Below, piece by piece: positions 12,290 through 23,800 of a stretch of 64,000 bases of DNA (within the stretch, counting starts at the first letter, position 1; every line of letters starts with the position of its first letter). The position numbers and the translations under genes are program-made. The DNA is from Limnanthes douglasii subsp. nivea (lineage: Eukaryota > Streptophyta > Magnoliopsida > Brassicales > Limnanthaceae): NCBI GenBank assembly GCA_036936605.1, contig JAUPFV010000003.1, positions 145,112,997 through 145,176,996 of the forward strand. Reading direction: 5' to 3'. Under the pieces are notes generated by a model. The model saw only the letters and a list, made by a program, of their open reading frames with translations. It ran no database searches and was not told the origin of the DNA.

Positions 12290-12880
12290 ATAAGACATAC
12301 CATAATTTATTTCTCTTTTCATAAAAAAACTTACCAACATTAAGCCCGATAAAAATTGTGGCTTTAGAACCATCGCGCATGGTTTGAAGAAGAGCGATAC
12401 ACCCACCCATAGTCCTCGTAACATGAAAGGAGTCATATCCAAGATGATGATACATATAAGACAACATTACGGTTAACCAAGCATAACACCTTACATGTAC
12501 GGTCAAGTCTCGTAATAAAAAACACGTACTTAAAACCTACGTACGGGTTACTCTTATCAACAAAGAGAATGCAACCGAACATATGAAGAATATATGCACG
12601 TACAACCTGATGGATCATATCGTCAGTGAAGGAAGCGTTGGTGTCGTGGTAGACTGCATTGCTAAACTTAGTCGGAAGAAAACCGAGATCCAACCCGATA
12701 TCTTTGCGTAACTAGACTCCTACGTAAAAGTCTCATCATCAATATCGAGTAGTAAAGCAACATCAGTATGGCCCGCGATTTTTCATCTATAAACGAAAGA
12801 GTAGCCAAATCACTTCGGACCATCAACTTCAATATGGTATGCACATCATCGAGGGTGATAGTCCTCTAACCGAAACTGAA
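12290..12880 (-). pseudogene. Plant mobile domain (PMD, MAIN/MAIL-like) relic
   Basis: Minus-strand translation gives the hallmark blocks of the plant mobile domain (the aminotransferase-like domain PF10536). Near 12880-12840 it reads NFHFSFG, a stop, then TITLDDVHTILKL, equivalent to the FHLPxGEMTITLDDV entry motif. A frameshift later, 12610-12560 reads VVRAYILHMFGCILFVDKS. A further shift gives YAWLTVMLSYMYHHLG and GGCIALLQ at 12500-12380. Intact PMD proteins are nuclear proteins of the MAIL1/MAIN group or passengers of MULE and gypsy elements. At least two frameshifts and a stop make this a pseudogene. It follows the antisense-ORF relic upstream (12885-13508) without any gap, and the stop at the junction is in frame with both parts. 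Confidence 0.75.
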
Positions 12881-12884
12881 ATGA

Positions 12885-13508
12885 AAATTAATCACAAGAG
12901 CTAGTTGTTCCATAGGCATCAAAATTTTGGATAGCCTGGAAGCTATAATACTAACGAACAGCATGAACCACGCATTAGGGCTTAATTGACTTGGGCATAA
13001 TTTTACCAGATGGAAATACCTCATTATCTCTAGATCCAGATAAAACCAAAGGCCCCAATTGAGCACATTCCAGCCTTGCTATCCATTGGAGTATCTCCAA
13101 GTTGGGGCATCCTCACTTTTACTAATTCTGGAAATCCACATTTTTTTACGAACCCCTTCCAGTTCGGGTTTTGTGAAAATAAACGCATGATATTCTCTAT
13201 AAAGCCAAGAGATATTTGACACTCACTTTAGTAAAGTTGGGCCATTTTTACTGATAATGAATTTGATATCAAAACTTACTTGATAGATTATTCACAACAA
13301 TCAGATTTTCAGCGAGACCCGATTCACCGAACAAGGCACTCAGAAAGTGGTTTGGATTCGAGCATAAATTATCCATTACAGAAACATCACCCTCTTGATC
13401 TGAAGCATAATCAACTTCACATCTTTTCTCGGTAGTACTAGATTGAATCTCAACTACATTCTTAAATGGTATGTCCTCTTCAATAAAAAGTGCATCCTTT
13501 TTTATCAC
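12885..13508 (-). pseudogene. Diverged relic of the Tat antisense-ORF (gypsy-type) domain
   Basis: The minus-strand frame at 13066-12885 contains RYFHLVKLCPSQLSPNAWF and ASRLSKILMPMEQ, nearly the same as the core of the antisense gene of the two Tat elements (RYFHLIKLCPSQLSPNAWF in element B). Upstream, 13170-13070 reads CGFPELVKVRMPQLGDTPMD, matching VKVRIPIDPETPID of element B. The first 79 residues (13508-13269) are acidic, with IEEDIPF like the IEEVPF of the Tat copies. No gag, pol or LTR of a Tat element lies nearby, so this is an isolated fragment or part of another gene. It leads straight into the PMD relic. The domain resembles the one catalogued as putative gypsy type transposon (PF04195); its function is not established. 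Confidence 0.8.
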
Positions 13509-13509
13509 A

Positions 13510-14365
13510 ACCTTCTAGCGTCTAGTTTCAAAGCACCATAACTATACCCTTCTACTCCTTCTGGATAGCTAATGAACGGACATTTTAGTACTCTAAATCT
13601 AAACTAATCTTGCTTCACATGTCTGTGGACAAATCATCCGTAATTTAAAATATTTCAGCTTAGGTTCCTCTTTAATCGAGACCTCTTAAAAAAAATTAAA
13701 AAAAAATCAATCTCAGTTCAGTCAATCGACTATGGAGTAAATTGGTGTCTAAGTGGTGTTGAAGCAAACTTTTTTTTAGAACAAAAACATTGACAAAACA
13801 TTTCTCACCCTATTGGGTTTCAAATATCAAGCCCATTGCTTTCCCATTCTTCGTTGAATTGAGAGTATGTAAATAGAAAATATACATAAATGAGAGTCCG
13901 TCTTGAAGAAAACTAGATAAGGTTGTACAAAAGCACCTCATCTCTAATGCTTGGGTAACAATCATGCACTCCTATGTGATAGAATAAAAATAAATAAAAA
14001 GAAAATTATACAGAAATCAATTAAACTATTTCCTTCTCCTGTTCACTTAAGCAAACATAAATATAATTTTTAAATACTGGGTGTGGGTTCCTTCTGAAAA
14101 GATAAAGACCTAAAGTTATTAAAAAAGATAAAACATTTCTTATGTAAGTGAGGTCTCATTTCATGTATAATAATTAATAAGCAACATAAGTTTTATTCAA
14201 TACGTAGTACACCAAACTTATTTCAAAGTTGGAAACCAACACACGTGAGAAGACATCAAGCCCAATAGAAAAGCCCCCACAGACACAAGACACACGTGAC
14301 ATTACACGACATTATTATTTTTAGTAGACAGCTTTAGAAACATAGAAAATAAACACACATCACAT
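13510..14365. other. Non-coding spacer downstream of the lectin gene
   Basis: No coding, RNA or mobile-element signal is recognised apart from the lectin 3' end. The region contains several near-simple A-rich tracts. Confidence 0.5.
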
Positions 14366-14368
14366 TCT

Positions 14369-14374
14369 TTTATT
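14369..14374 (-). terminator. Polyadenylation signal of the lectin gene
   Basis: AATAAA on the minus strand, about 36 bases past the lectin stop codon, in a position typical for a plant near-upstream element. It is inferred from sequence only. Confidence 0.55.
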
Positions 14375-14409
14375 GCGCCGCATCTCAGAGTCCATAACTT
14401 TAATTTAAA

Positions 14410-16094
14410 TTATTTCCCGGGAGTTGCTAAAACATGTGCTCCAATGGAATCAAGATATTGACCAGAGCGTCCATGAAATCCAACGATCTTGGAGTTTCCT
14501 ACTCCAAGAGTAAACATAGTTCCTCCGTCCGGACCATATGGTCCGAAAGTCCTCTTGTTGGTTTTGAATGTGAGCGATACAATGATAGGAGTCGAAAAGC
14601 CGGTAAAAGTGTCATAGTAACCTATAACCGAAGTCAAGTATTCATCCGCAGCTGTAATCTCAAACTGCAAGTTTTAGAATGAAAAAAAGTTGATTAGATA
14701 AAAGACAGATAATAAAATGACTTTTGTATTGCATTACACAATGATCCGCAAAGCATAATGGAAGAGAACGAACCCCGTCTTTGTTGCCAGCAGAGCTAGA
14801 ACCATGTTTATCAGATGATGTTAACTGACCATCACTTGTGGCATACTGAATCTTAAGAGACTGAACAAAATCATCAGTCCATATTTCTATTTTAGTTATT
14901 TTGGAATGAGTTCCATCATCCCATTGAGTACCACCACCTAAACTCGGCTCAGGTTTAACAGTCAATGATTCTCTGTATACCCCAATTGAGTCTAGCCAAG
15001 TACCAGATTTCCCATAAAAACCAATAATTTTTCCCTCGTCCGGTGAAAACAAGAACTTCTGTCCAGTCTGTGAACCGCCGATCGGACCGTATGTTTTTTT
15101 GTTGGTCACAAATGTCAGGGATCGAATAACATTAGGAGATATTTCATTACGGACGAAGCCTGACACGGAAATAAGGTACTCACTTGGATAACCTAGTTCG
15201 ACCTGCAAGCATCACCAGAATGATGAATCTAAATATCATAAATCTAGGCTTCTTGAGTTATCTACAAAAGTATTAGTACTACTACTGACCGTGTAGGATT
15301 TGGGGGTCAGATTACTTCCATGTACTTGAGACAAAACACTGTTTCCATTGTTGTCGTATGTGAAACTGATACCGTCGATGATATCGCCATACCATATCTG
15401 AAACTTCTGAACTGCTGTGTGAGTTCCATCATCCCAAGCACTTCCGCCTTTACCTCCAGCTGCATCGGCTTTGTAAGTCGAAAGTGAAGACGGGAGAGAG
15501 ATAGGAATTGGCACCCAATAAGCGCCAATGGAGTCGAGCTTTTGGCCGGATCTGCCAAAAAAACCGACAACTTTTCCACTTGACGGTGGAAATGAGAATT
15601 TGGTACCGGTTTCAGTTCCGAACGGTCCAAACTCTCGTTTGTTAGTTTGAAGCTTCAGAGAGTATATCACAATATAACCTTTCCAATCTGCATAGTGTCC
15701 TGATACTGAAATAAGGTACTCATCTTCAGTGGATAAATTGATCTGCCATGTTTAAACAATGCTTATTTATAATATCATATGATCGAAATTCAACATAATA
15801 CAAAACAAAATCCAAAAGATAAAAGGTGTCAAATATTTTGACTAGGATATAACAAAAAGGCAAAAGAAAACGGACCGATACTGTTTTGATTCCGCCAACG
15901 TATCCCATTCCACGCTCAGTACCCCAAACGGAAACCCCATTGTTATCGTACTCTGTAGTCATCGAGTTGATGTTATCGGAATACACTAATTTGATCTGTC
16001 TGATTCCGGTATATTTGTCATCGTAGTACTGGGTTGGCGCTCCTTGTCGTTGCTCTCCGAAAGGACCTATTTTTTGAACTACAGAAGTGCTCAT
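14410..16094 (-). CDS. Jacalin-related lectin, three jacalin domains, four exons
   Basis: Proposed exons are 16094-15882, 15742-15290, 15202-14738 and 14664-14410, all joined in phase 0, giving 461 aa. Introns are GT-AG, 139, 87 and 73 nt. Jacalin domains cover about residues 8-147, 166-299 and 309-461. Each is split by an intron at the same internal point and ends in a GRSG or GKSG loop with the G-x3-D sugar-contact motif intact (GQKLD, GTWLD, GQYLD). WDDG repeats begin domains 2 and 3. There is no signal peptide or membrane segment, so the product should be a cytosolic/nuclear mannose-type lectin, a class linked to defence and stress. The third intron donor is the least certain: using an earlier GT would remove about 12 residues (VRSLPLCFADHC) that the other domains lack. 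No stop or frameshift interrupts the exons. The start at 16094 follows a TATA box by about 75 nt. Confidence 0.9.
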
Positions 16095-16166
16095 TTCGAA
16101 GGATGAAGCTGTAGAGTAAACAAAGTTGTGGTGACTGTGAGTAGTACCTCACTGGAAGTGATAACA

Positions 16167-16174
16167 ATTTATAC
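16167..16174 (-). promoter_or_regulatory. TATA box of the lectin gene
   Basis: TATAAATT on the minus strand, 72 nt before the start codon, which leaves room for a 5' leader of about 40 nt. No other upstream element is obvious. Confidence 0.6.
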
Positions 16175-16179
16175 CAGTG

Positions 16180-16535
16180 TGTGTTATCAACTTATCATCA
16201 TACATGGGTGTTCTCGTAAATGTCTCACATAATTATTAAGGATGACATTTATCATAGTAGATGGGAATTATTGCATTTAGTCTATTTCTGCCATTATGGC
16301 ATTTATTGTACTACGTAGCTCATATTTATTGTATGTTGTATACTATCATTATTTTTATACGCCAAAAAATCGACTCGTTAATATATTAACACGTTTTTAT
16401 ATTTAGATATAATCCTCAGTCGGAATGAAAACAAATTTTAGAGTGTGACCGAGACGTACGCGTATTCTTCTCTCGGTTTAATTCCGCTCTTAAATCAAAT
16501 TTAATCAATATTTTTATTTTTAAAATTGGTTGTTT
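16180..16535. other. Upstream region of the lectin gene / LINE flank
   Basis: No gene is present. A stretch at about 16378-16440 (TTTTTATATTTAGAT, CGGAATGAAAACA) is partly repeated at 18297-18385, before the second LINE fragment. Confidence 0.5.
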
Positions 16536-16539
16536 TCCT

Positions 16540-18265
16540 GTTAAATATTTTAGAGTTTTTCGGTTTTTTGGTCGATTATTTTCTAGACAAAATCATTACC
16601 CGTATTGCTTCATGGATTTCCAAACCCTTCTCTTGTACATGCATACTTCAGCTCATTAAATCTGTTCTTTTTGTTGGGCAGGTTTATTGGTCTTCGATTT
16701 TTATTCTTCCCGCTAGAGTTCTAAAAAACTCTATAGTCTCTTCGTCGTTTTCTCTGGTCTGGCCACGAGATGAAGGTTACGGGTGCTAAAGTGGCATGGC
16801 CTACTCTGACCTTGTCCTTGTTAGAGGGCGGCCTTGAAATTCTAGACCAAGAAATTTGGAATCAGGCGGCCGTCTATAAACATTTGTCCATCGTTAGTAA
16901 ACGCGACAACTCAATCTGGTGTGACTAGATTTATTTTGAGAAGGTAAAAGACAAAAACTTCTGGTCTTTAAAGATTGAATCTTCTTCCTCTTAGACTTGG
17001 TGATAATTTTAAATCTTAGACCTATTGTTAGCAATTTGTACAAGGTTGCGATTGGTAATGGGGAGAAGACCTCATTTTGGTTTGACCCATAATTGTTGTC
17101 AACCTCTTTGGTCAACCACTTTGGACATAGTATTATTCGTGATTCTCGTATGGGGAGCAACCTCAAAGTCTCCGATATCATTCGAGACGGTCTCTGGAAC
17201 TAGCCGACTCATTTAAGATCTGTCAGTGCTAGAAACATTGTAACATCCGGGAGATTAAGCACATCATCATTTTCCTCCCTCTTCTCAGCATCATTCACAA
17301 CGACGTTCACTACTAGATTGATAAGAGAAGTATCCTTAAGTTTACTATTAAGGATACCTACAATGTCATTCGTATGCATATCCCTAGTGTCATATATGTG
17401 GGGTTAGTATGGCATAAGTTAATATTCCTCGCCATTCTTTCATCATTTGGCTTGCTATCAAAGGAAAACTTTCCACCCCGTGATAAGCTTCTTAGTTGGG
17501 GTCTAAACACCCCGCGAACTGTGTCTTATGACATTTTTCCTCAAAAATCATTGATCACATTCTCCACGACTGTAGTTACACTCGGAACATTTGGGGTTTT
17601 GCAAGCTCCAAGCTTGGTTTTTCTCTAAGCTACAATAACAATTGGGACTCTTGGATCTATGAGGCGTTGAACTGGCCTCCATTCAGTTTACGATACCTTT
17701 AGCGTGCCTGCTACCGTTAATATCTATCACATATAGAGTAAGAGGAATGCTATAATTTTTAGATACTCTCTTTCCCCCACCTCGGCGGTTTCTTATCGCA
17801 TGATTCTGACCTCTGGTTCAGATTCCTTGTTACCAAGGTTGTCTGACCGATCCAACCCTATTAATTTCTAACTTAATTTTGTTTTGTGTTTTAATTGTAG
17901 CAGTCATCTTCCTTTCTGGTTCGATGTCTTTGCGTTTACATTGTTGCTACCTAACCTATTTGACCATAGTGGTCTTAGCCCATTCATTTTGCTTTGTCTG
18001 CACTTGTTTGGCCAATTTGTCGTAATCCTTCTATCGCTCGTATGCTGCTTTGCTCAAAAGTTTTTTATTTTATAATTTTGTCACGTTGACTCTGTTGGTA
18101 CTTTTTCACCTTCTCTTATTGTTTCTTATTTTGGTTTGAGTAAGGGTAAGATATACTTACCTTCTTAATGTATTCTTCTACGGATCTTATTGCTCTTCTC
18201 GGGGTATGCCCCATGTACTTGGATGAAACTATTTTAATTTGTATTTAATGCATGTTTATAACCCA
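16540..18265 (+). pseudogene. 5'-truncated L1 LINE relic (RT tail, zf-RVT, 3' UTR)
   Basis: The fragment opens in the C-terminal part of a LINE reverse transcriptase. Positions 16575-16770 encode ITRIASWISKPFS, LQLIKSVLF and VYWSSIFILP, the LINE RT-to-connector block. GAKVAW and LLEGGLEI-x-DQEIWNQA follow at 16775-16870. The zf-RVT-type segment lies at 17340-17620 (KFTIKDTYNVI, LLSKENFPPRDKLLSWG, and a degraded NHILHDC). The 3' end has CGGGGTATGCCCCATGTA near 18200, shared with the next LINE fragment. Several stops and frameshifts interrupt it. It is oriented opposite to the lectin gene and begins about 450 bp from its start codon. Confidence 0.75.
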
Positions 18266-18429
18266 AAGAAAAATTCAGTTGAGCTTGTGGAACAACTAAT
18301 ATATTAGTACGCTTGTTTTTATATTTAGATGTAATGAATACTCATTTTATATCCAATTTTATCCGACTGAAACAGATTTTAATTATCGAATGAGTTATGT
18401 GGATTAAAACAGTTATCTTTTTATGATAC

Positions 18430-19200
18430 TTACAATTCCATTCGAAAGCCCATCGCATGTATGAGATGGGCGGGGTTAGTTTGGAATAAATTTATTATCC
18501 CTCGACATTTTTTATCGTCTGTCTTGTCATCCATGGAAAGCTCACCACCCGCGATAAGCTTATTTCCTGTGGGATTTCTACTTCGCCTTCTTACATCATA
18601 TCCAAATCTGACAATGAAAATATTAATCATATCCTCTATGATTGTAGTTTCACTCGGACCCTTTGGGATATTGCGCATGTCAAGCTTGGGGTTCGCTTCC
18701 ATAATAACTCTAGTTGGAACTCTTGGCTTTTTGAAGCCTCCAATTGCCCCCCATCTAGATCCCAATATCTATCACAGTCTTACTTTAGTGCTATTAATTA
18801 CCATGATTGGGGGAAAGAAACAACATAATTTTTTGCTCATCTCCGAGCCTTGCCTCTGTTGTCTCTTTTCTTCTGCTTGCTGATATCTGTTTTTATTTCA
18901 TGGGAACTAAGATTGGTTGACATCTTCATCTTTAACCCTACAAACTTAATGTTGTTTCTTCTATTTTTTTCTCTCATAGGTTGTTGTTTCTCCCTTGTGG
19001 ATCCTTCCGTTCTCGCAGCCATCTCCCTTTATATGCTATCATTGTCCCACTACTCTGCTCTCATTTCCTTACCTTAAGGATCCTATTTTGATCCTTTGTG
19101 TTTTTCTTACTTTTCAATGTTAAGCCATCCTTCGGGGTATGCCCTATGTATATACATGAACATATTTATTTTTAATGCATTTAATTCAACCAAAAAAGTA
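18430..19200 (+). pseudogene. Second 5'-truncated L1 LINE relic (zf-RVT and 3' UTR)
   Basis: On the plus strand this encodes GLVWNKFIIPRHF, then, in a shifted frame, NHILYDCSFTRTLWDIA, again the zf-RVT region of the same LINE type as the fragment upstream. The 3' part repeats CGGGGTATGCCCTATGTA near 19135 and ends A-rich near 19200. A 111-aa minus-strand frame in the same place is only a shadow. Together with the partly repeated leader at 18297-18385 this looks like a shortened second copy of the 16.4-18.3 kb segment. Confidence 0.65.
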
Positions 19201-19434
19201 TATATTTTCAAAACTAAAATAAGAAAAACTTAAGTTTTAGTGTTTCATATCAACGTTTCATATGAAAAACATGGTTATGGAAGAGGATGCTTCTCTCTCA
19301 ACAAATTCCTTCTTGAACTTCAAGTCTCTCAAATATTTACATTAATCATTTTCAAGCTCTGATTATTCAGTCTCTTGCACCATTTCGCAAATACAAAATG
19401 AAAGGAACAAGAGATTAGAAAGATGTAATCTAAC

Positions 19435-20650
19435 ATGGCTACCTCTATAGTGGCTTCCATTGTATTACCTACTCAAGAAACAACCATCAATTGTAATCCA
19501 GGAAACAGAACAAACGAAAAAAAAATCAAGAATCAAGGAATCAAGCATGCAACAATAGAAGATTTTCAATCGGATTTCCCTGAGTTAACAAACAATCCCA
19601 CATTTGAACAAGAACCCTTCCAAGAACCTCAAAAAAGTCTATATCTCTGAAATATTCAAAGCTAAAAAATACATACACATAAGCAACTAGAAATCTGTAA
19701 AAAGATACCACAAATGTACATGCAAGAATAGAAGACAGAGAAGATCATAAATATATTAAATTCCAAGTCCATGACAAAATTATCCTTGAGCAAAAGACAA
19801 AACACAGGTTGATATAATTTTTCCCACGACATACCACAAATGACAGGAATACAAACATTCTTTAAAACCTTAAGATTTTCAAGCCAATACAACCTTTCAA
19901 TTTGGGACCCTCGTCAAATAACTATATAAATGGACCTTCTTGAGGACCTGAAGAAAATTTAGAGACAAAATTTCTGGAATATAGGGCAATTCACAATGAG
20001 AGTGATGAAATGGTGCCCTAGTTTTCATCCCAAAATAAAGTCTCATATATCACCAATATGGATATGTTTTCCTAACACTCCAAGGTTCATGTATAATGAA
20101 GACTAACCAATGTTATATTCAAGTATCTAGGCAGACCCCTTGCAATATGGAATCTTTCTAAAAACCAGGCCATGTACAATTGATGCAAGGCCTCGATAGA
20201 AGTAAACCTATCTATATCGCTACTAACTAAGATATGAATATGGTTTTGGAAAATCTGAAGGGTTCTAGCAATAAGTCAAGTATGGAGATATGCCAAACTA
20301 ATCTCCATCATACCACCATATCGAACATACACACCAAGAATGCAGGAAGTTAATTAATCAATAAGATAAATACCAACAAACATCCCAAACAAAGCAACCT
20401 GTATTGATTAAGCAATAACAACCGAAGTTAAAATCAATCATTGTGCAAGACTCATCAAATCTCAAGTCATCCAACTTCTGGCCCTGAACAAGTTGATAAC
20501 GCTACCTCATATCATACCCCAAAATAAACAGAGCCTACTCAACCAGAACCTCTACCATCTCAAATACCAACCACAAAACCAATAATAATCCCAAATGAAA
20601 CAATACAATTAAGCCAAAGTATAGAGAAGAAATTTCAAAATCTTTGAATG
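19435..20650 (+). pseudogene. LINE C ORF1 relic (DUF4283 gag-like)
   Basis: A 71-aa N-terminal frame starts at 19435. After decayed sequence, 19990-20290 encodes FTMRVMKWCPSFHPK, PIWICFPNTPRFMYN and a stretch matching the rest of a DUF4283 domain in other frames. This is the RNA-binding ORF1 domain of plant L1 LINEs. The zinc knuckle that usually follows is not recognisable. The closest copy in the window is ORF1 of LINE D (33668-33060), where the same spot reads WISFPKIPELMYN. Confidence 0.6.
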
Positions 20651-20899
20651 CTTTAGAATTGGCATATAAGATAACTAAAACTATTGACCAAAACTCCTTC
20701 AATCTTATCCTCACTCCACCAATAAAAGCACCACAAGAAACTTACCATATTCACCAAAAGCGTCCACTCAAATCAATAAATACTTAGAGAAATTCCTGTA
20801 AAAAGTAAAGAAGAAGGTTCAATAAAAACTACAAAAAAATCAGCCCTCAACCAAAACACCATAAATAAAAAGGCTTGTCAGACTTTGATCTAGCCCATC

Positions 20900-23800
20900 T
20901 AAATGACCATAAAAATTCTTTGTTGTAACGCGACGAAAATTAGTAACAAAGAAACTAGAAGGAAGCTCAAGTCAATTATAAGATCTAATCAGATTAAATT
21001 AACTACAATTTAAGAACCAATGGTGGATATCTCTCATCTAGAAAAGATTACAAAAATCCTTGGTTATCAAAACAGCATGACAAATGCTTCTAACAAAATC
21101 TACCTATTCTGGAATAATGATCTTACTGTTACACCTTTGGAAGATTGGGAACATCTACTACAAGTCAAGGTCACTCATTCCTATCTTAACAAAGATTTCT
21201 TACTTTCAATTGTGTATGCTAGATGTTGCAAGGACAAAATACTATAATTGTGGGACAATATTAGACAAGTTGTAGACCAAACACTTGAATGGTTAGCGAT
21301 GGGTGATTTTAAAGCCATCATTAACCCTTCAGAGAAACTATCTTGCACCTCATTCTATATAAGTAGCATTAATGAATTTAATAGCACAATCAACGACTGT
21401 TCCCTCTCAGACTCTGGCTACATAGGTTCAAAATTTACCTGGATAAACTCTTACAAGGGAAAGAGATTGGACATAGTGCTCTACAATAATACATGGTTTG
21501 ATTTCTTTGACAACACATCAGTGAAGCATACGTCTAAAACAGAATCAGATTATATCTCTATTTTGATCATAATTGACACTCCATCTAACAAAACCAAATC
21601 CCTTTTCAAATTCTAAAATTTGTGGTTCGTCCATCATGATTTTTCAAAGTTGGTTGAAAGCAATTAGAACACAGACATGCAAAGCTCTTCTCTTCAAATG
21701 TTATGGCAAAAGGTCAAAATATTAAACGCTAAGTTGAAAGACTAGAATAAAGAAACTTTTGGAAATAATTCACTGCTCTTACACAATCTGAAGAAGAGGT
21801 CCAGTTGTTTTTGAAAATTACTATCAAGAAACAAGATCGATGGAGGAAAACAATAATTTAGCACAAGCCAAGGCAAATCATTTTTAGCTTCTTGCAAGAG
21901 AAGAAATTTTATGGGAACAAAAATGCTCTGTTAGTTGGATTCCAAACACAAATATAAATACACTTGCTTTTCATAATTATGTTAGAAAGAAGAGGAATAA
22001 AAATAGAATAACAAGAATAAAAGAAGGAACTACCTGGCTAGAAGAATATCAAGAAATAAGCATATGTACTGTTAATCACTTTCAAAAGTTCCTAACTGAG
22101 AACCTAGTGGATAGCAACATTATTGACTTATTTTCAATCATTTCAAATATCATCACTCATGAAGAAAATACAATGCTAATGAACCCTCCCTCAGATGAAA
22201 AGATTCATAACTACATCAAAGCTATAAACTCAACAAGTGTATCAGGTGTGGATGGTTTCATTACAACATTTTTTCAAAAATGCGGGACAACAATAACGAA
22301 AAACCTATGTCATGATATAAGAGCCTTCTATAAAGTTGATACTTACTCCCAAGGTTTCTTTGCACTGCTATATGCCTAATCCCTAAAAAAAACTCCTCTC
22401 AAATATGGAATGACTATAGATCTATAAGTATATGTACTATCTTCAACAGACTTATTTCTAGGATGATTAATGCTAGGCTTGCATCCTTTCTTCCTAAGTC
22501 GATCGCTTATGAATAATTTGGGTTTGTACATGGGAGAATTATTTACGATATTATTATTCTAACTCAAGAGTTTAGTTAAATAATTAAACAAGAAAACTAG
22601 GGTATGCAATATTTGGATAAAAATCGGCATGGCCAAAGCATTCGATAAACTTTCTATTCTATATATCTTAAATATTTTAGGTGCTTTTTATTTCTCTCAA
22701 AAGTTTATTGACATGATTAAAAGCATAATACCATCTTACCTGAGGATAATTGAAATATACAAATGGGATAAGATAATGTGACCCACTTTTACATAGTCTA
22801 TTCATCATTGCTGAATAGATGTTGATAATAGGACTTAAAAGGTTGAATTATAAAAATAGAGAAATTAGTTTCAAAATAACAAGTTTAGTCTATATCCCCT
22901 GCTTAGCTTTTGCTAATGATACAATCATCTTCTGCAATGCTTCAACATCAAGCTACAAAAAAATCTTTATCTTCATTCAAAATTACCAAGATATATCAAG
23001 TAAGACTATAAATAAAAGTAAGACTTTTTTATTACTTCAAACAGAATTCTTCCTGCTAGGATTTCTCTCATTGAGTACACAACTGGATTTCAAACATGAA
23101 CACTTCCCAATGAAATATTTGGGGATAAGTATTCATCCTAGAAGTCAAGATAGACACTATGAAGACTTTGTGATAAAAAATTGAGACAAAATACACGGTT
23201 GGGACAATATTTTTCTTTTTCTCGGTATAAGACTTACATTAATTCAAACTGTGATTACCGTTATTCTTATTTATCCCCTTTAAAATTCTACAATTCCTAA
23301 AACAACATTGAAAAGCATAGAAATAATGTTCAATTAATTTTTATGAGACACAAATAAAAATCACAAAGCAATAACATGGACAAACTAACACTCTATATGT
23401 AAACCTTACGAAGAAGGCATAATCAATATAAGAAGCATAGAGGACACTTACAAAATATTCTTCTGCAAACGTTTGGACAAGTTTAGAGAAAATAAAATAT
23501 TTGGGGCTAATTTCATGCATTCAAATTACTACTCTTCTCAGCAACCCCTACAAGTTCAATAAAAAAACTCAAACTCAAGAACTTGAAGAGGCTATTGGGG
23601 GTGAGACATCTGGCTGAACATTTACTGGAAGCTTTCAAAACGGAATATCGAGTTTTGGATAGATACATGGTGCAATAAGTACCTTTTAATCTCCCTTAAC
23701 CAAAATGAGATAAATCATTCGTACACTGTAGAGCAAGTAAAAGAGTTTTGGATTGAAGGTCACTGAAACATTCCCAAACTCTTGAACAACGTCCTACCTT

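Noticed and set aside
18430..18765. 111-aa minus-strand frame
   Set aside because: Antisense to the zf-RVT fragment of a LINE; the plus strand explains the sequence.
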